In this document: positions 42,153 through 51,161 of the stretch, piece by piece | Layout: each line of letters opens with the position of its first letter | How positions within the stretch are numbered: position 1 is the stretch's first letter | Source of the DNA: Oceanospirillales bacterium | GTDB taxonomy: Bacteria > Pseudomonadota > Gammaproteobacteria > Pseudomonadales > Balneatricaceae | Length of the DNA: 64,000 nucleotides | NCBI GenBank assembly: GCA_018223185.1 | Contig: JAAEYW010000018.1 | Location: 26,874 to 90,873 of the forward strand | Direction: 5' to 3' | Position numbers and translations under genes: made by a program | The notes under the pieces: generated by a model | What the model saw: only the letters and a program-made list of their open reading frames with translations | Told to the model about the DNA's origin: nothing | Database searches by the model: none

Positions 42153-42187
42153 CAATGGTCGCATCATTCGCGTATGGGTTTACCTTA

Positions 42188-43411
42188 TTAAGCAGAAGGG
42201 TTTTCATCTGATCTGCTATTCTGGTGTGCTGCGATGATTTCAATCAGCTTACCCGCCAGTTGACGTTTGCTGCACAGTGGCAGCTGCAGAACATCATCAT
42301 GGCTCACGACGGTAACCGCGTTATCATCACTGTTGAATCCGATATCACTACGGGATACATCATTGGCAATAATGAGGTCGAGGTTCTTGCGAGTCAGCTT
42401 ATCCTGTGCGTAACTGATGACATCCCGGGTTTCAGCGGCAAAGCCGACAGTAAAGGGTTTAGGCTGTTGCGCTGCAACGCTGGCAACGATGTCGGGGTTT
42501 TTAACCAGTCGCAGCTCCATAATCTCTTCCTTGCCTTTTTTCAGCTTATGCTCAGCAACGGCAACGGGACGGTAATCAGCCACTGCGGCTGAAGCGATAA
42601 AGATATCGCACGCATTGATATGTTCCAGCGATGCGGCCAGCATCTGTTCGGCGCTTTCCACCATTACGCGTTCACAGCGCAGTGGTGCAGGAAGGTTAAC
42701 CGGTCCGCTGATCAGAGTGACCTTTGCACCAGCGTCAACAGCCGCTTCAGCCAGAGCGTAGCCCATCTTTCCTGAGCTGTGGTTACTGATGTAGCGTACC
42801 GGGTCCAGCGCTTCGCGAGTGGGGCCCGCAGTGATAAATACCCGTTTGCCACTCAGCGCCCCGCGGTCAAACAGTGCGGCTGTCTGTTGCGCGATCTCGA
42901 CAGGTTCAAGCATCCGTCCGGGGCCCGTGTCGCCACAGGCCTGTTCACCAATTCCCGGGCCTAACAGGCGTACGCCTTTTTTCTTCAGGCTGGCGGCATT
43001 GTTTTGTGTTTGCTGATCGCGCCACATCGCCTGATTCATTGCGGGGGCCAGCACCACAGGAGCTTCGGTTGCCAGGCAGATCGTGCTCAGAAGGTCATTG
43101 CCATGACCTCCTTCTAAGCGTGCCATAAAATCAGCACTGGCGGGGGCGATCAGAATCATATCCGCCCACTTTGCCAGCTCTATATGGCCCATGCCTGCTT
43201 CCGCCTCAGGGTCGAGCAGGTGCAGGTGAACCGGGTGGCCGGAGAGAGCCTGCATGGTCAGGGGGGTAATAAACTCTGTTGCTGCTGGGGTCATCACCAC
43301 CTGAACATCGGCGCCCGCACTCTTCAGTAAGCGGGTGAGCTCAGCACTTTTATAGGCAGCGATGCCGCCGGTGATACCTAAAACAATCTGTCTGTTAGTT
43401 AGTCTCTGCAT
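42188..43411 (-). CDS. coaBC: Bifunctional phosphopantothenoylcysteine decarboxylase / phosphopantothenate-cysteine ligase
   Basis: CoaBC makes 4'-phosphopantetheine for coenzyme A. The N-terminal CoaC flavoprotein has [16 protein letters not shown] near residue 10, APAMNQAMW near 120 and CGDTGPGRM with the active Cys near 158. The CoaB half begins near 190 ([30 protein letters not shown], read in parts) and has KLKKGKEEI near 285. The length of 407 residues is standard. It is divergent from radC. Confidence 0.97.
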   Translation of the reverse strand: MQRLTNRQIVLGITGGIAAYKSAELTRLLKSAGADVQVVMTPAATEFITPLTMQALSGHPVHLHLLDPEAEAGMGHIELAKWADMILIAPASADFMARLEGGHGNDLLSTICLATEAPVVLAPAMNQAMWRDQQTQNNAASLKKKGVRLLGPGIGEQACGDTGPGRMLEPVEIAQQTAALFDRGALSGKRVFITAGPTREALDPVRYISNHSSGKMGYALAEAAVDAGAKVTLISGPVNLPAPLRCERVMVESAEQMLAASLEHINACDIFIASAAVADYRPVAVAEHKLKKGKEEIMELRLVKNPDIVASVAAQQPKPFTVGFAAETRDVISYAQDKLTRKNLDLIIANDVSRSDIGFNSDDNAVTVVSHDDVLQLPLCSKRQLAGKLIEIIAAHQNSRSDENPSA

Positions 43412-43576
43412 ACCGGGTAACTATATTTCTGCGGTAATTTGGGAGGCATACGATACCACTATCCAGGATTGAGTTACATTACTGAAGCGAGTATCAGGAA
43501 GCTGGTCTACAATAACCCGGGTTTACTAAGGCTTTTTGAAAATCGATTTTTAATGCAATAACACAGGGATGTGAAT

Positions 43577-44251
43577 ATGGCGATTACGGACTGGCCGGAG
43601 GCAGAGCGACCCCGGGAAAAGCTGTTACGTCAGGGGGCTGCGAGTCTGTCTGATGGTGAGCTTTTGGCAATTTTTCTGCGTACCGGAGTGAAAGGCTGCA
43701 GTGCGGTAGATCTGGCCCGGCAGCTGCTGATACGTTTTGGTGGCCTGAGGCCCTTAATTAAAGCTGACCAGCAGGCGTTTTGTCAGCAGCTTGGGCTGGG
43801 GCCTGCGAAGTATGTTCAGCTTCAGGCTGTACTGGAGATCAGTCGGCGTTGTCAGGCTGAGCAGTTGCAGCGGGATTCTGCGCTGACATCGCCGGATCTG
43901 GTGAGAGATTACCTGCAGTTGCAGCTGAGTGACCGGAGTCGCGAGGTGTTTGCCTGCCTGCTGCTGGATAGTCAGCACCGGGTGATCTGCTTTGAAGAGT
44001 TGTTTCAGGGGACAATTGATAGCGCAACGGTACACCCCCGGGAAGTGGTAAAACTGGCGCTGAGTCATAACGCGGCGGCGATCATTCTGGCTCATAACCA
44101 CCCCTCCGGTGTTGCTGAGCCGAGTCTGGCGGATCAGAATATTACTCACCGAATCAGGGATGCGCTGAATCTGGTTGATATACGTCTGCTGGACCACATG
44201 GTTGTCGGTAGCGGAGTCACGGTATCCCTTGCCGAGAGAGGATTAATCTGA
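43577..44251 (+). CDS. radC: RadC/MPN family DNA repair-associated protein
   Basis: A 224-residue UPF0758/RadC protein with an N-terminal helix-hairpin-helix region ([25 protein letters not shown], read in parts, and [16 protein letters not shown]) and a C-terminal JAMM/MPN domain with [15 protein letters not shown] near residue 173. The His and Asp metal ligands are present. Its true function is unsettled, since the old RadC repair phenotype was mapped elsewhere. The ATG at 43577 was chosen with AGGG 8 bases before it. A GTG lies two codons earlier. Confidence 0.93.
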   Translation: MAITDWPEAERPREKLLRQGAASLSDGELLAIFLRTGVKGCSAVDLARQLLIRFGGLRPLIKADQQAFCQQLGLGPAKYVQLQAVLEISRRCQAEQLQRDSALTSPDLVRDYLQLQLSDRSREVFACLLLDSQHRVICFEELFQGTIDSATVHPREVVKLALSHNAAAIILAHNHPSGVAEPSLADQNITHRIRDALNLVDIRLLDHMVVGSGVTVSLAERGLI

Positions 44252-44460
44252 CCGTGAATAAAATTGTGTGGCTATGTAGCCATCAGCGTTTGTTTTCTGT
44301 ACAATGCGCGCTCTTCTATCCACCGGTACGGGTTACTGTCTTTGGTTTAGACGCACCGCCTGAGGATATGAGGCCACCCTATTTTATTCAGGGACTCCTG
44401 GCTTCAGATCCAATAAGTATCTGATAGAGGTTACACAAACAAAGTTAAAAGGTATTTTTC

Positions 44461-44697
44461 ATGTCTCGAGTTTGCATGGTTACAGGTAAGCGTCCTGTAA
44501 CAGGAAACAATGTTTCCCACGCACTGAACCGTACACGTCGTCGTTTCTTGCCGAACCTGCACTGGCACCGTTTCTGGGTAGAGAGCGAGCAGAAGTTTGT
44601 ACGTCTGCGCGTTTCTTCCAAAGGTATGCGTATCATCGATAAGAAAGGCATCGATGTTGTGCTGGCTGACGTTCGTAAGAACGGCATTAAAGTTTAA
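44461..44697 (+). CDS. rpmB: 50S ribosomal protein L28
   Basis: L28 of 78 residues with [20 protein letters not shown] at the start and [17 protein letters not shown] next, the usual rRNA-binding surface. The codon use is strongly biased, as in highly expressed genes. It is separated from rpmG by 11 bases, the universal rpmB-rpmG pairing. Confidence 0.99.
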   Translation: MSRVCMVTGKRPVTGNNVSHALNRTRRRFLPNLHWHRFWVESEQKFVRLRVSSKGMRIIDKKGIDVVLADVRKNGIKV

Positions 44698-44708
44698 GGA
44701 GCACGATT

Positions 44709-44864
44709 ATGCGCGATAAGATCAAGATGGTTTCTTCTGCAGGTACTGGTCACTTCTACACCACTACTAAGAACAAGCGTACTACTCCTGACAAACTGGA
44801 AATGAAGAAATTCGACCCGGTTGTACGTCAGCACGTAATGTACAAAGAAGCGAAGATTAAGTAA
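44709..44864 (+). CDS. rpmG: 50S ribosomal protein L33
   Basis: L33 of 51 residues ([19 protein letters not shown]...). It has no Cys, so it is the zinc-independent C-minus form. GGAGCACGATT just before the ATG holds the ribosome-binding site. It shares a transcript with rpmB and ends 15 bases before a strong terminator. Confidence 0.98.
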   Translation: MRDKIKMVSSAGTGHFYTTTKNKRTTPDKLEMKKFDPVVRQHVMYKEAKIK

Positions 44865-44877
44865 TAATCTGAGCTAA

Positions 44878-44908
44878 TCAAAAAAACCCGGCTGGTCCGG
44901 GTTTTTTT
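44878..44908 (+). terminator. Intrinsic terminator after rpmBG
   Basis: AACCCGG and CCGGGTT pair around CTGGT, preceded by A and followed by seven T. Confidence 0.94.
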
Positions 44909-44959
44909 GTGTCTGGAAAGATCGAAACCTATCAATCTGAAGTCAGCTGAAGACCGAAT

Positions 44960-45772
44960 ATGCCAGAGTTACCAGAAGTTGAAACCACCCGTCGGGGTAT
45001 TGAACCTCATGTTGAGGGACGGACGATTACGGCACTGACGGTGCGTCAGCCTAAATTACGCTGGCCGGTTCCTGAGCAGCTGTCGGAATGGATTGTGGGG
45101 TCCCGGATCAGTTCGGTGACACGAAGAGGTAAATACCTTTTAATCAATCTGCCGGCAGGTTCGGTAATGATCCATCTGGGGATGTCTGGTAGTCTCTATA
45201 TGGTATCCTCTGATCAGCCGGCAGCTTATCATGATCATGTTGATCTGGTTCTTGATAGCGGGATGGCGCTACGGTTGACGGATCCGCGTCGGTTTGGTTC
45301 GGTATTGTGGCAGCCTGTCGGGCAACAACATCTGTTGCTAGAGGCGTTGGGGCCTGAGCCGCTGAGCAGCGATTTTACGGCAGACTATCTGCAGCAGCGC
45401 TGTGACGGACGCAAACAGGCGATCAAGCAGTTTATTATGAATAGTCAGGTTGTCGTGGGTGTCGGTAATATCTACGCAAACGAAGCGTTGTTCAGTGCGG
45501 GTATTCATCCGAAGCGGGCTGCAGGGAATATCTCTGCGGCAAGGCTTAACCGGTTGGTGGTCGAGATCAAAACGGTACTGGCCCGGGCGATAGAGCAGGG
45601 TGGCACCACGCTTAAAGACTTTGTCGGCGGTGATGGTAAACCGGGCTATTTCAAGCAACAACTGAATGTGTACGGTCGTGGCGGTGAATTATGCCATCAC
45701 TGTAAATCAACGTTGAAAGAGATCCGTCTTGGCCAGCGATCCACTGTCTATTGTCCGGAGTGTCAACGCTAA
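44960..45772 (+). CDS. mutM: Formamidopyrimidine-DNA glycosylase
   Basis: MutM/Fpg removes 8-oxoguanine and other oxidised purines. The catalytic N-terminal Pro and Glu are in [24 protein letters not shown] holds the conserved Lys near residue 57. NIYANEALF is near 170, and the C-terminal zinc finger is CHHCKS...YCPECQR (four Cys). The length of 270 residues is standard. The stop overlaps the next ATG in TAATG. Confidence 0.98.
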   Translation: MPELPEVETTRRGIEPHVEGRTITALTVRQPKLRWPVPEQLSEWIVGSRISSVTRRGKYLLINLPAGSVMIHLGMSGSLYMVSSDQPAAYHDHVDLVLDSGMALRLTDPRRFGSVLWQPVGQQHLLLEALGPEPLSSDFTADYLQQRCDGRKQAIKQFIMNSQVVVGVGNIYANEALFSAGIHPKRAAGNISAARLNRLVVEIKTVLARAIEQGGTTLKDFVGGDGKPGYFKQQLNVYGRGGELCHHCKSTLKEIRLGQRSTVYCPECQR

Positions 45773-46680
45773 TGGGAATTCTTGAGCCGCTTTTGAAACC
45801 AACTCCGACGGGTGGTGAGACCTGTCCAAGCCGGGAAGATCTGCAGCGAGCGCTCGGTAGTGAACTCTACCTGTCTAAGCGCGAGACATTTCATGTCGGT
45901 GAGTTGCCGGTACACTGCGAGATTTATGAGCATGGTGTTGATTCTCCGGTACTGCTGTTCCTGCCCGGGATTGGCACCTATGGTGAACTCTATGCGGAGA
46001 TGCTTTGGTCGCTTTCGCAACGGGGATTCAATGTAGTGGCTATCGACCCGCCGGGGCATGGATACTCTGGTGGCGAACGGGGTGTTTATACTGTTGAGTC
46101 GGTACAGGGAGTTATCTCCCTGGTGATTGATGCCCTGGAACAACGCTATGACGGCCCCTGTTATCTCTATGGCTATTCAATCGGTGCTCTGCTGGCGGTT
46201 GCTGCTGCAGAGAACGATGAGCGGATCAGCAAGGTGGTTTGTGGCACGCTGCTGACTACAGAAGTTCCTCCCGATCTGTTTCACTTGATTGGCTGGCAGT
46301 GGACCTGGGGCAGCGCGATGCTGTTTCCCGGACTGCGGTTGCCGCTTTCCTGGATGGTTGATTATGACCAGTTACTGGCAGGGCATCCCGCAGGTAAGCT
46401 GATCAATAATGATCCGATGCTGGTGCTGGATTATCCATTTAAAACACTTGCCAGTGTTTTTAGCCACAAAGCAGGGATTATGCAGCGCAAATATCCTTTC
46501 CAGCTGGCTCTGGTGCAGGGTGAGCAGGATGAGGTGTTATCGGTTGGTTATAGTCGTCGGGTTGTATACGAAGCTGTGCAGCCGATCGAACTGATTACTG
46601 TTGCCGGAGAGGGGCATATGATGCCATTGACGGCACCTGTTAAACTGGCCGGTATAATTGCTGACTGGCTCAATGCTTAA
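45772..46680 (+). CDS. Alpha/beta hydrolase
   Basis: A 302-residue cytosolic hydrolase. It has LLFLPGIGTYGELY near residue 60 (oxyanion region), DPPGHGYSGGERGVY near 95, the nucleophile elbow LYGYSIGALLAVAAA near 135 with the Ser, the Asp in QGEQDEVLSVG near 250, and the His in GEGHMMPLT near 283. The triad looks complete. The GERG/GHG pattern resembles the lysophospholipase/monoacylglycerol lipase group, but the substrate is unknown. The ATG at 45772 overlaps the mutM stop, so the genes are coupled. An earlier GTG would lie inside mutM. Confidence 0.8.
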   Translation: MGILEPLLKPTPTGGETCPSREDLQRALGSELYLSKRETFHVGELPVHCEIYEHGVDSPVLLFLPGIGTYGELYAEMLWSLSQRGFNVVAIDPPGHGYSGGERGVYTVESVQGVISLVIDALEQRYDGPCYLYGYSIGALLAVAAAENDERISKVVCGTLLTTEVPPDLFHLIGWQWTWGSAMLFPGLRLPLSWMVDYDQLLAGHPAGKLINNDPMLVLDYPFKTLASVFSHKAGIMQRKYPFQLALVQGEQDEVLSVGYSRRVVYEAVQPIELITVAGEGHMMPLTAPVKLAGIIADWLNA

Positions 46681-46723
46681 GCGTTAACATTGATGTAATA
46701 AGCATTAACTCTAAGAGTTGAGA

Positions 46724-48991
46724 ATGACGACGGCGCTCAGCACAAAATTTTACTCATTTCTGTTACTGGTATTGCTCCTGATTCGGCCATTGTCTGCCGC
46801 CGCCCATCTGTCGCTGAGTCAGGAGGAGGCCCGCTGGCTCGAAGAACATCGCGACACCATCACCGTTGGCGTTGCGGTGATACCTCCCTATCTGTCTAAT
46901 CGAGTCAGTGATAATGAAGTAGAGGGGCTGTCACTGGATTATCTGAAACTGATGGAATCCGCTCTGGGAGCCCGGTTTCAATATCAGATATTTGCTAGTT
47001 ATGGTTCGATGATCGAGGCCTCCAGGCAGCGCTCTGTTGATGTAGTGTTTGGTATTACCAATACTGAAGCGCGTAATGATTATCTTAATTTCACCAGTGT
47101 CTACTCACATCTGTCGAATAAAATATTCACTCAGAAAGGTAGATTCAAACGTGCTGAGATGAGTGATTTTGCCGGTAAGCGTTTTGCTGTTCCCAGAGGC
47201 ACTGCGCTGGTTGGCTATATTGCCAATAACTACCCGGAGATCTTGCTGGTTCAGGTCGGGGAGCTGCGGGAAGCGTTTTCTCTGTTGGCCGCAGGTGAGG
47301 TCGATGGCGTTGGTTCTTATGCCTCTGCGGGGTATCTTTATTCTGTGTTGGACGGGATTGATAATATCAGTATCGTTGGTAGTGTGGGATTTGATTACCA
47401 TATTTCGTTTGGTTCAAGGAATGATCAGCCGATCCTGAACGGGCTGCTGGAAAAGGCGCTCGCATCAATAACGTTTGAGCAGAAAAAGGCGATCGAAAGT
47501 CGTTGGGTTCACCCTGAAGATAGTCAGAGAGTCGATATGGATACGGTGATCCAGTGGCTCGTCATTGCGGGTTTTAGTCTGACGATGATCCTGTTGCTGA
47601 TCGTGATTTTCTGGAACCGCTCACTCAAGCGGGAGGTCCGTTACCGCAAAAAGATTCAGAAAGAAGTAAGTTTTCTGGCATATCATGATGAGCTGACCGG
47701 AGCGTACAACCGGCAGCATATGATTGAAGTACTCCCGGAATATACCGGGCTGCCCTCCTCAGACGATGAAACAACCTGCGTTATTCTCCTGGGGCTCGAT
47801 AATTTTAGTCTGATTAATGAGTTTCATGGCCAGAAAATGGGCGACTATGTTCTCCGGCGGATGAGTGAGCGGCTGCAGTCCCGCCTGAGTCATGATGCTG
47901 TGCTGTCACGGACCGGCGGAGATGAATATACGGCACTGATCAGATTATCCGCTAACCGGGTTTCCCTGAGCCATCTGGCAGACCGGCTGATTGCTGAGAT
48001 CAGCCTGCCGATAGCCTATGGTGACCAGAGCTTCTCGCTGACAGCAACAGCCGGAATCTCAATACAGGAAGGGGAGCTTGAAGAGCCATTGCGGCTTCTT
48101 GAACAGGCTGTTCTGGCTCTGCATGAAGCGAAAAAGAAGAACCCGGGTAGTCATCTGTTTTATGCTCAAGAAATGAGCGAACAGCTGCTGGAAAATCAAC
48201 AGTTAGCTGAGGCGCTGGCGGTAGCGTTAAAAACGGATCAGTTTTTTCTTGAATATCAGCCACAAGTTAAGCTCAGTAACGGTAAAGTGATTGGTTTTGA
48301 AGCGTTGGCACGCTGGGATCATCCGCTATTGGGCAGGATACCCCCCGATAAATTTATTCTGTTGGCGGAGCAGGAGGGACTGATTGTAACCCTCGGCGAC
48401 CGGGTGCTAAGTCTGGCTTGCCAGCAGGGCTGTCAGTGGTTGAAACAGGGGCTGCAGTTTCAGCGTATTGCGGTCAACGTTTCTGTTAAACAGTTTGTTG
48501 AAACCGATTTTGCCAGCAAAGTGCTGAATGTGCTGGAGCAGAGCGGTCTGCCCCCGGAAATGCTCGAGCTGGAGCTTACTGAGTCGGTATTTCTGGGAGA
48601 CAGGGGGCAGGCTAAAGAGACGATGAGTCGACTCACCCGGCTGGGGGTTTGCTTCTCGATTGATGACTTTGGTACCGGCTTCTCTTCACTGCTTTATCTG
48701 AAAGAACTTCCGGTCTCCCGGCTTAAGCTTGATCAGGGCTTTATTCGTGGCATTACTCAGGATAACTCAAGCCTGCAGATCGTAAAGGCATCTTTGCAGA
48801 TGGGTCATGCCCTGAATATGGAAGTGATAGCGGAAGGTGTTGAGAGCCGTGATGAGCAGGAGTTGCTGCAGAGCCTGCACTGTGAACAGGCACAGGGCTA
48901 TCTGTTCAGTCGCCCGCTTCCACCCGGCCAGATTACCGATGAGCGGCTGCAGCAGATAGGTGATACGGTGCTGCCTGTCACCGAAGCTTAA
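46724..48991 (+). CDS. Periplasmic-sensor GGDEF-EAL protein
   Basis: A 755-residue signalling protein. A signal/anchor segment at about 10-27 leads to a periplasmic amino-acid-binding-protein-like sensor (about 45-270, with ITVGVAVIPPYLS and VFGITNTEARNDYLNFT). A membrane segment lies near 275-297. The GGDEF domain shows DELTGAYNRQH and TGGDEYTAL near 410. Its last residue is Tyr instead of Phe, and no RxxD inhibitory site is seen five residues before. The EAL domain has GFEALARWDHP, NVSVKQF, ELTES, IDDFGTGFSSL and EGVES, so all metal residues look intact. Phosphodiesterase activity is therefore more certain than cyclase activity. Confidence 0.9.
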   Translation: MTTALSTKFYSFLLLVLLLIRPLSAAAHLSLSQEEARWLEEHRDTITVGVAVIPPYLSNRVSDNEVEGLSLDYLKLMESALGARFQYQIFASYGSMIEASRQRSVDVVFGITNTEARNDYLNFTSVYSHLSNKIFTQKGRFKRAEMSDFAGKRFAVPRGTALVGYIANNYPEILLVQVGELREAFSLLAAGEVDGVGSYASAGYLYSVLDGIDNISIVGSVGFDYHISFGSRNDQPILNGLLEKALASITFEQKKAIESRWVHPEDSQRVDMDTVIQWLVIAGFSLTMILLLIVIFWNRSLKREVRYRKKIQKEVSFLAYHDELTGAYNRQHMIEVLPEYTGLPSSDDETTCVILLGLDNFSLINEFHGQKMGDYVLRRMSERLQSRLSHDAVLSRTGGDEYTALIRLSANRVSLSHLADRLIAEISLPIAYGDQSFSLTATAGISIQEGELEEPLRLLEQAVLALHEAKKKNPGSHLFYAQEMSEQLLENQQLAEALAVALKTDQFFLEYQPQVKLSNGKVIGFEALARWDHPLLGRIPPDKFILLAEQEGLIVTLGDRVLSLACQQGCQWLKQGLQFQRIAVNVSVKQFVETDFASKVLNVLEQSGLPPEMLELELTESVFLGDRGQAKETMSRLTRLGVCFSIDDFGTGFSSLLYLKELPVSRLKLDQGFIRGITQDNSSLQIVKASLQMGHALNMEVIAEGVESRDEQELLQSLHCEQAQGYLFSRPLPPGQITDERLQQIGDTVLPVTEA

Positions 48992-49063
48992 AGTGTTGTT
49001 AACAACTCTGTAATCGTTTCTGGCGGAAAATGTTGCCAAACAGCAAACATTTGGTCCGAAACT

Positions 49064-49597
49064 ATGAACGCATTACAGCAACGCATAGTCGCATTCGATG
49101 TCACACTCTATTACCTCTGTTTTGGTACCTGCAGGCTACCGGTGATGTCGATAATCAGCCGTCTGATCTCAAAACTGGGAGATGGGGGACTGTACCTCCT
49201 TATTGGCCTGCTGGTGGCCGGGTTAGAGGTTGACAGTGGTATTGATTTTCTCTTCGCCGGGTTATTTGTGTTTGCCATTGAGTTACCCGTGTATCTGTTT
49301 CTCAAACAGGCTATCAAGCGTGACCGCCCCTGTGATCGTTTTGCCGATGTGATACCTCAGATTACCCCTTCCGATAAGTTTAGTTTGCCGTCGGGGCATG
49401 CCGCTGCCGCCTTTGTTTTTGCAACGGTACTGAGTTATTACTACCCGGCGTTAATATTACCGGCCTACTCGGTGGCGACTCTGATCGCACTGGCCCGGGT
49501 ATTTCTGGGAGTGCACTATCCCACCGATATCCTTGCCGGAGCTGCTTTGGGTCTGATCTCCTCGGTCATCGGGTTAAATCTGATCGAGCTTTTCTAA
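49064..49597 (+). CDS. PAP2 family membrane phosphatase
   Basis: A 177-residue integral membrane phosphatase. It has the three PAP2 motifs: KQAIKRDRPCDR near residue 81, LPSGHAAAAFVFA near 107, and ARVFLGVHYPTDILAG near 145 with the catalytic His and Asp. Membrane helices lie around the motifs (FAGLFVFAIELPVYLFL and others). Members remove phosphate from lipid phosphates such as phosphatidic acid or undecaprenyl pyrophosphate. It is followed at 40 bases by a glycosyltransferase-like gene. Confidence 0.9.
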   Translation: MNALQQRIVAFDVTLYYLCFGTCRLPVMSIISRLISKLGDGGLYLLIGLLVAGLEVDSGIDFLFAGLFVFAIELPVYLFLKQAIKRDRPCDRFADVIPQITPSDKFSLPSGHAAAAFVFATVLSYYYPALILPAYSVATLIALARVFLGVHYPTDILAGAALGLISSVIGLNLIELF

Positions 49598-49637
49598 TAA
49601 CTCTTTTTTAATGGTTAAGACCTTGTCGGGATCGGTA

Positions 49638-50678
49638 ATGAAAATTCTGTATGGTGTTCAGGCGACGGGTAATGGTCATATAACCCGGGCCAGAGTTATG
49701 GCGCCGGCACTGGCTAAACAGGGAATCGAGGTCGATTTCCTGTTTAGCGGAAGAGCGCCGGATAAATTGTTTAATATGGAGCTTTTTGGTGAATATCGGG
49801 TTCGTCGTGGGCTGACCTTTAGTGTGACCGATGGCAAAATTGATCGCTGGCGCAGTCTGACTCAGAACAGTCTTATTCAATTAGTGAAAGATATCAGAGC
49901 ATTGGACCTTCAGGAGTATGACCTGATCATCAGTGACTTTGAGCCTGTGACAGCCTGGGCGGCGAAGTTACAGAAAAAGCCCTGCATCGGGATTGCTCAT
50001 CAATATGCTTTTCAATACCCGCTTCCCGGTCCGGGCATTGGTCGGATAATGATGCCTATGATCCGTTTTTTTGCACCGGTACAGCAGGGGATTGGTTTGC
50101 ACTGGCATCACTTTAACGGACCGATACTGCCGCCCCTGATTGAGGCGCAGCCCTATCCTATTACGGTGAGGCCGGGGATGATTCTGGTCTATCTGCCGTT
50201 TGAAAACCGCGAGCAGATCCGTCAATGGTTATTACCTTTCAGTGATTATGAGTTTCATGTCTATTGCGATATTGATACCCCTGAGGATGATGAACATATC
50301 TTTTGGCGGCCCCTGTCCAGAGATGGATTTCGTCAGGCGCAGGCCTGTTGTGACGGAGTGATTGCCAACTGCGGCTTTGGCTTAGCCAGTGAGGTGCTGC
50401 AGGCAGGGAAAAAGTTACTGACTAAGCCGCTAGCGGGTCAGCCTGAACAGGTATCTAACGCCGCTGTCCTCAGGCATCTGGGGTTGGCGGAAGTATTTAC
50501 TGAGCTTGAGGGCGGGCAGTTTTACCGCTGGGCCGCTCAGCCTTCACCTCAACCTGTTGCTTATCCTGATGTTGCTCAGGCGCTCGCTCGCTGGATACTC
50601 GCAGGTTGTGATCGGAGCGCGGAGCTGCTGGCCCGGGAATTGTGGCAAGAAGTACTGGTTGAGCCGGCGATTGCGTAG
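49638..50678 (+). CDS. Glycosyltransferase, MJ1255/VC2487 family
   Basis: A GT-B-type protein of 346 residues starting MKILYGVQATGNGHITRARV, with LFSGRAPDKLF near 42, ISDFEPVTAWAA near 98, and the sugar-nucleotide-binding region VIANCGFGLASEVLQAGKKLLTKPLAGQPEQ near 250-280 (read in parts). It is related in shape to MurG/UDP-glucosyltransferases. The acceptor is not known. The start at 49638 was chosen because the family begins MKIL(Y/F)GVQ. It lies after a PAP2 phosphatase gene, which may point to envelope glycolipid work. Confidence 0.85.
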   Translation: MKILYGVQATGNGHITRARVMAPALAKQGIEVDFLFSGRAPDKLFNMELFGEYRVRRGLTFSVTDGKIDRWRSLTQNSLIQLVKDIRALDLQEYDLIISDFEPVTAWAAKLQKKPCIGIAHQYAFQYPLPGPGIGRIMMPMIRFFAPVQQGIGLHWHHFNGPILPPLIEAQPYPITVRPGMILVYLPFENREQIRQWLLPFSDYEFHVYCDIDTPEDDEHIFWRPLSRDGFRQAQACCDGVIANCGFGLASEVLQAGKKLLTKPLAGQPEQVSNAAVLRHLGLAEVFTELEGGQFYRWAAQPSPQPVAYPDVAQALARWILAGCDRSAELLARELWQEVLVEPAIA

Positions 50679-50790
50679 TCAGTCATGTGATCTTCATCAA
50701 CGCATCGCCGTACTCATTTCAGACCGGCGTTAACTTAAGGGTCAGAGTTAACTTAAAGAGAGCAGGGTTGGCAGGCAGTATCTGATCCAT

Positions 50791-50831
50791 AAAAAAAAGA
50801 GAGTGCTCAGTTCCTCTGAGCACTCTCTTTT
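50791..50831 (-). terminator. Terminator of small RNA copy 1
   Basis: GAGAGTGCTCAG and CTGAGCACTCTC form a perfect 12-base stem. On the minus strand the loop is AGGAA and the tail is eight T. It can also end plus-strand reading from the glycosyltransferase gene. Confidence 0.92.
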
Positions 50832-51015
50832 GTTTTTACTGGCCAGATGACCTGTCCTTTTTCCATTTCCCTGGTGAAATCTGATCAGCGTCCTGCTGAC
50901 ATCCCTGTTTCCTTTTCACCTTCCGGTCATCTACGCCTGAGACTCCAGCCGTTTGCCGTTTCCTTCATCCGTGAAGGCTATCGATCCGTCAGAATCAGTA
51001 TGCTATTTCACCTGT
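50791..51015 (-). ncRNA. CsrB/RsmZ-like regulatory small RNA, copy 1
   Basis: The minus strand holds twelve GGA motifs in about 225 bases (at plus positions 50812, 50855, 50862, 50868, 50891, 50902, 50910, 50922, 50944, 50961, 50968 and 50985 as TCC), and the plus strand has none. Three sit in hairpin loops: TCAGC-loop-GCTGA at 50885-50899, CCTTCA-TCCG-TGAAGG at 50962-50977, and the terminator loop at 50811-50815. This is the layout of RNAs that bind and titrate CsrA/RsmA. The 3' end is a perfect 12-base terminator stem. No protein reading frame with a ribosome-binding site fits. The 5' end is estimated from the shared promoter element. Confidence 0.82.
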
Positions 51016-51024
51016 CAGGGAGAT

Positions 51025-51041
51025 ATAGGAAAAAATCCTAT
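51025..51041 (-). promoter_or_regulatory. Shared palindromic promoter element, copy 1
   Basis: ATAGGA-AAAAA-TCCTAT is a palindrome with a 5-base spacer. It is repeated almost exactly at 51313-51329 before the second small RNA, inside a conserved stretch of about 43 bases (51022-51064 and 51310-51352). On the minus strand it ends in CCTATATC, a possible -10 box. Confidence 0.65.
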
Positions 51042-51124
51042 TTTGCACGGCTGTATCTGAAGTGTTGTCTGTTAAGGTAAAACAGCTGGTGAGGTAAGGC
51101 AGTTCGTGGTCAAAAATAAAAGGC

Positions 51125-51161
51125 AAAAAAAGAGAGCACTTAGTTCCCCTTAAGTACTCTC
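51125..51161 (-). terminator. Terminator of small RNA copy 2
   Basis: Arms at 51132-51142 and 51151-51161 pair fully on the minus-strand RNA, using one U-G pair that would be a C-A mismatch on the plus strand. Seven T follow on the minus strand. This favours the minus strand as the functional one. Confidence 0.9.

Noticed and set aside
50729..50756. Direct repeat GTTAACTTAA
   Set aside because: Two short copies 18 bases apart after the glycosyltransferase gene; no promoter or gene depends on them, and chance or a small duplication is enough.
50847..51080. Plus-strand open frame of 77 codons within small RNA copy 1
   Set aside because: No ribosome-binding site, odd composition, and the GGA pattern on the other strand explains the sequence better.
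51061..51110. Possible GacA/UvrY box upstream of small RNA copy 1
   Set aside because: The TTAAGGTAAAACAG stretch only loosely resembles TGTAAG-N6-CTTACA and has no counterpart before copy 2.
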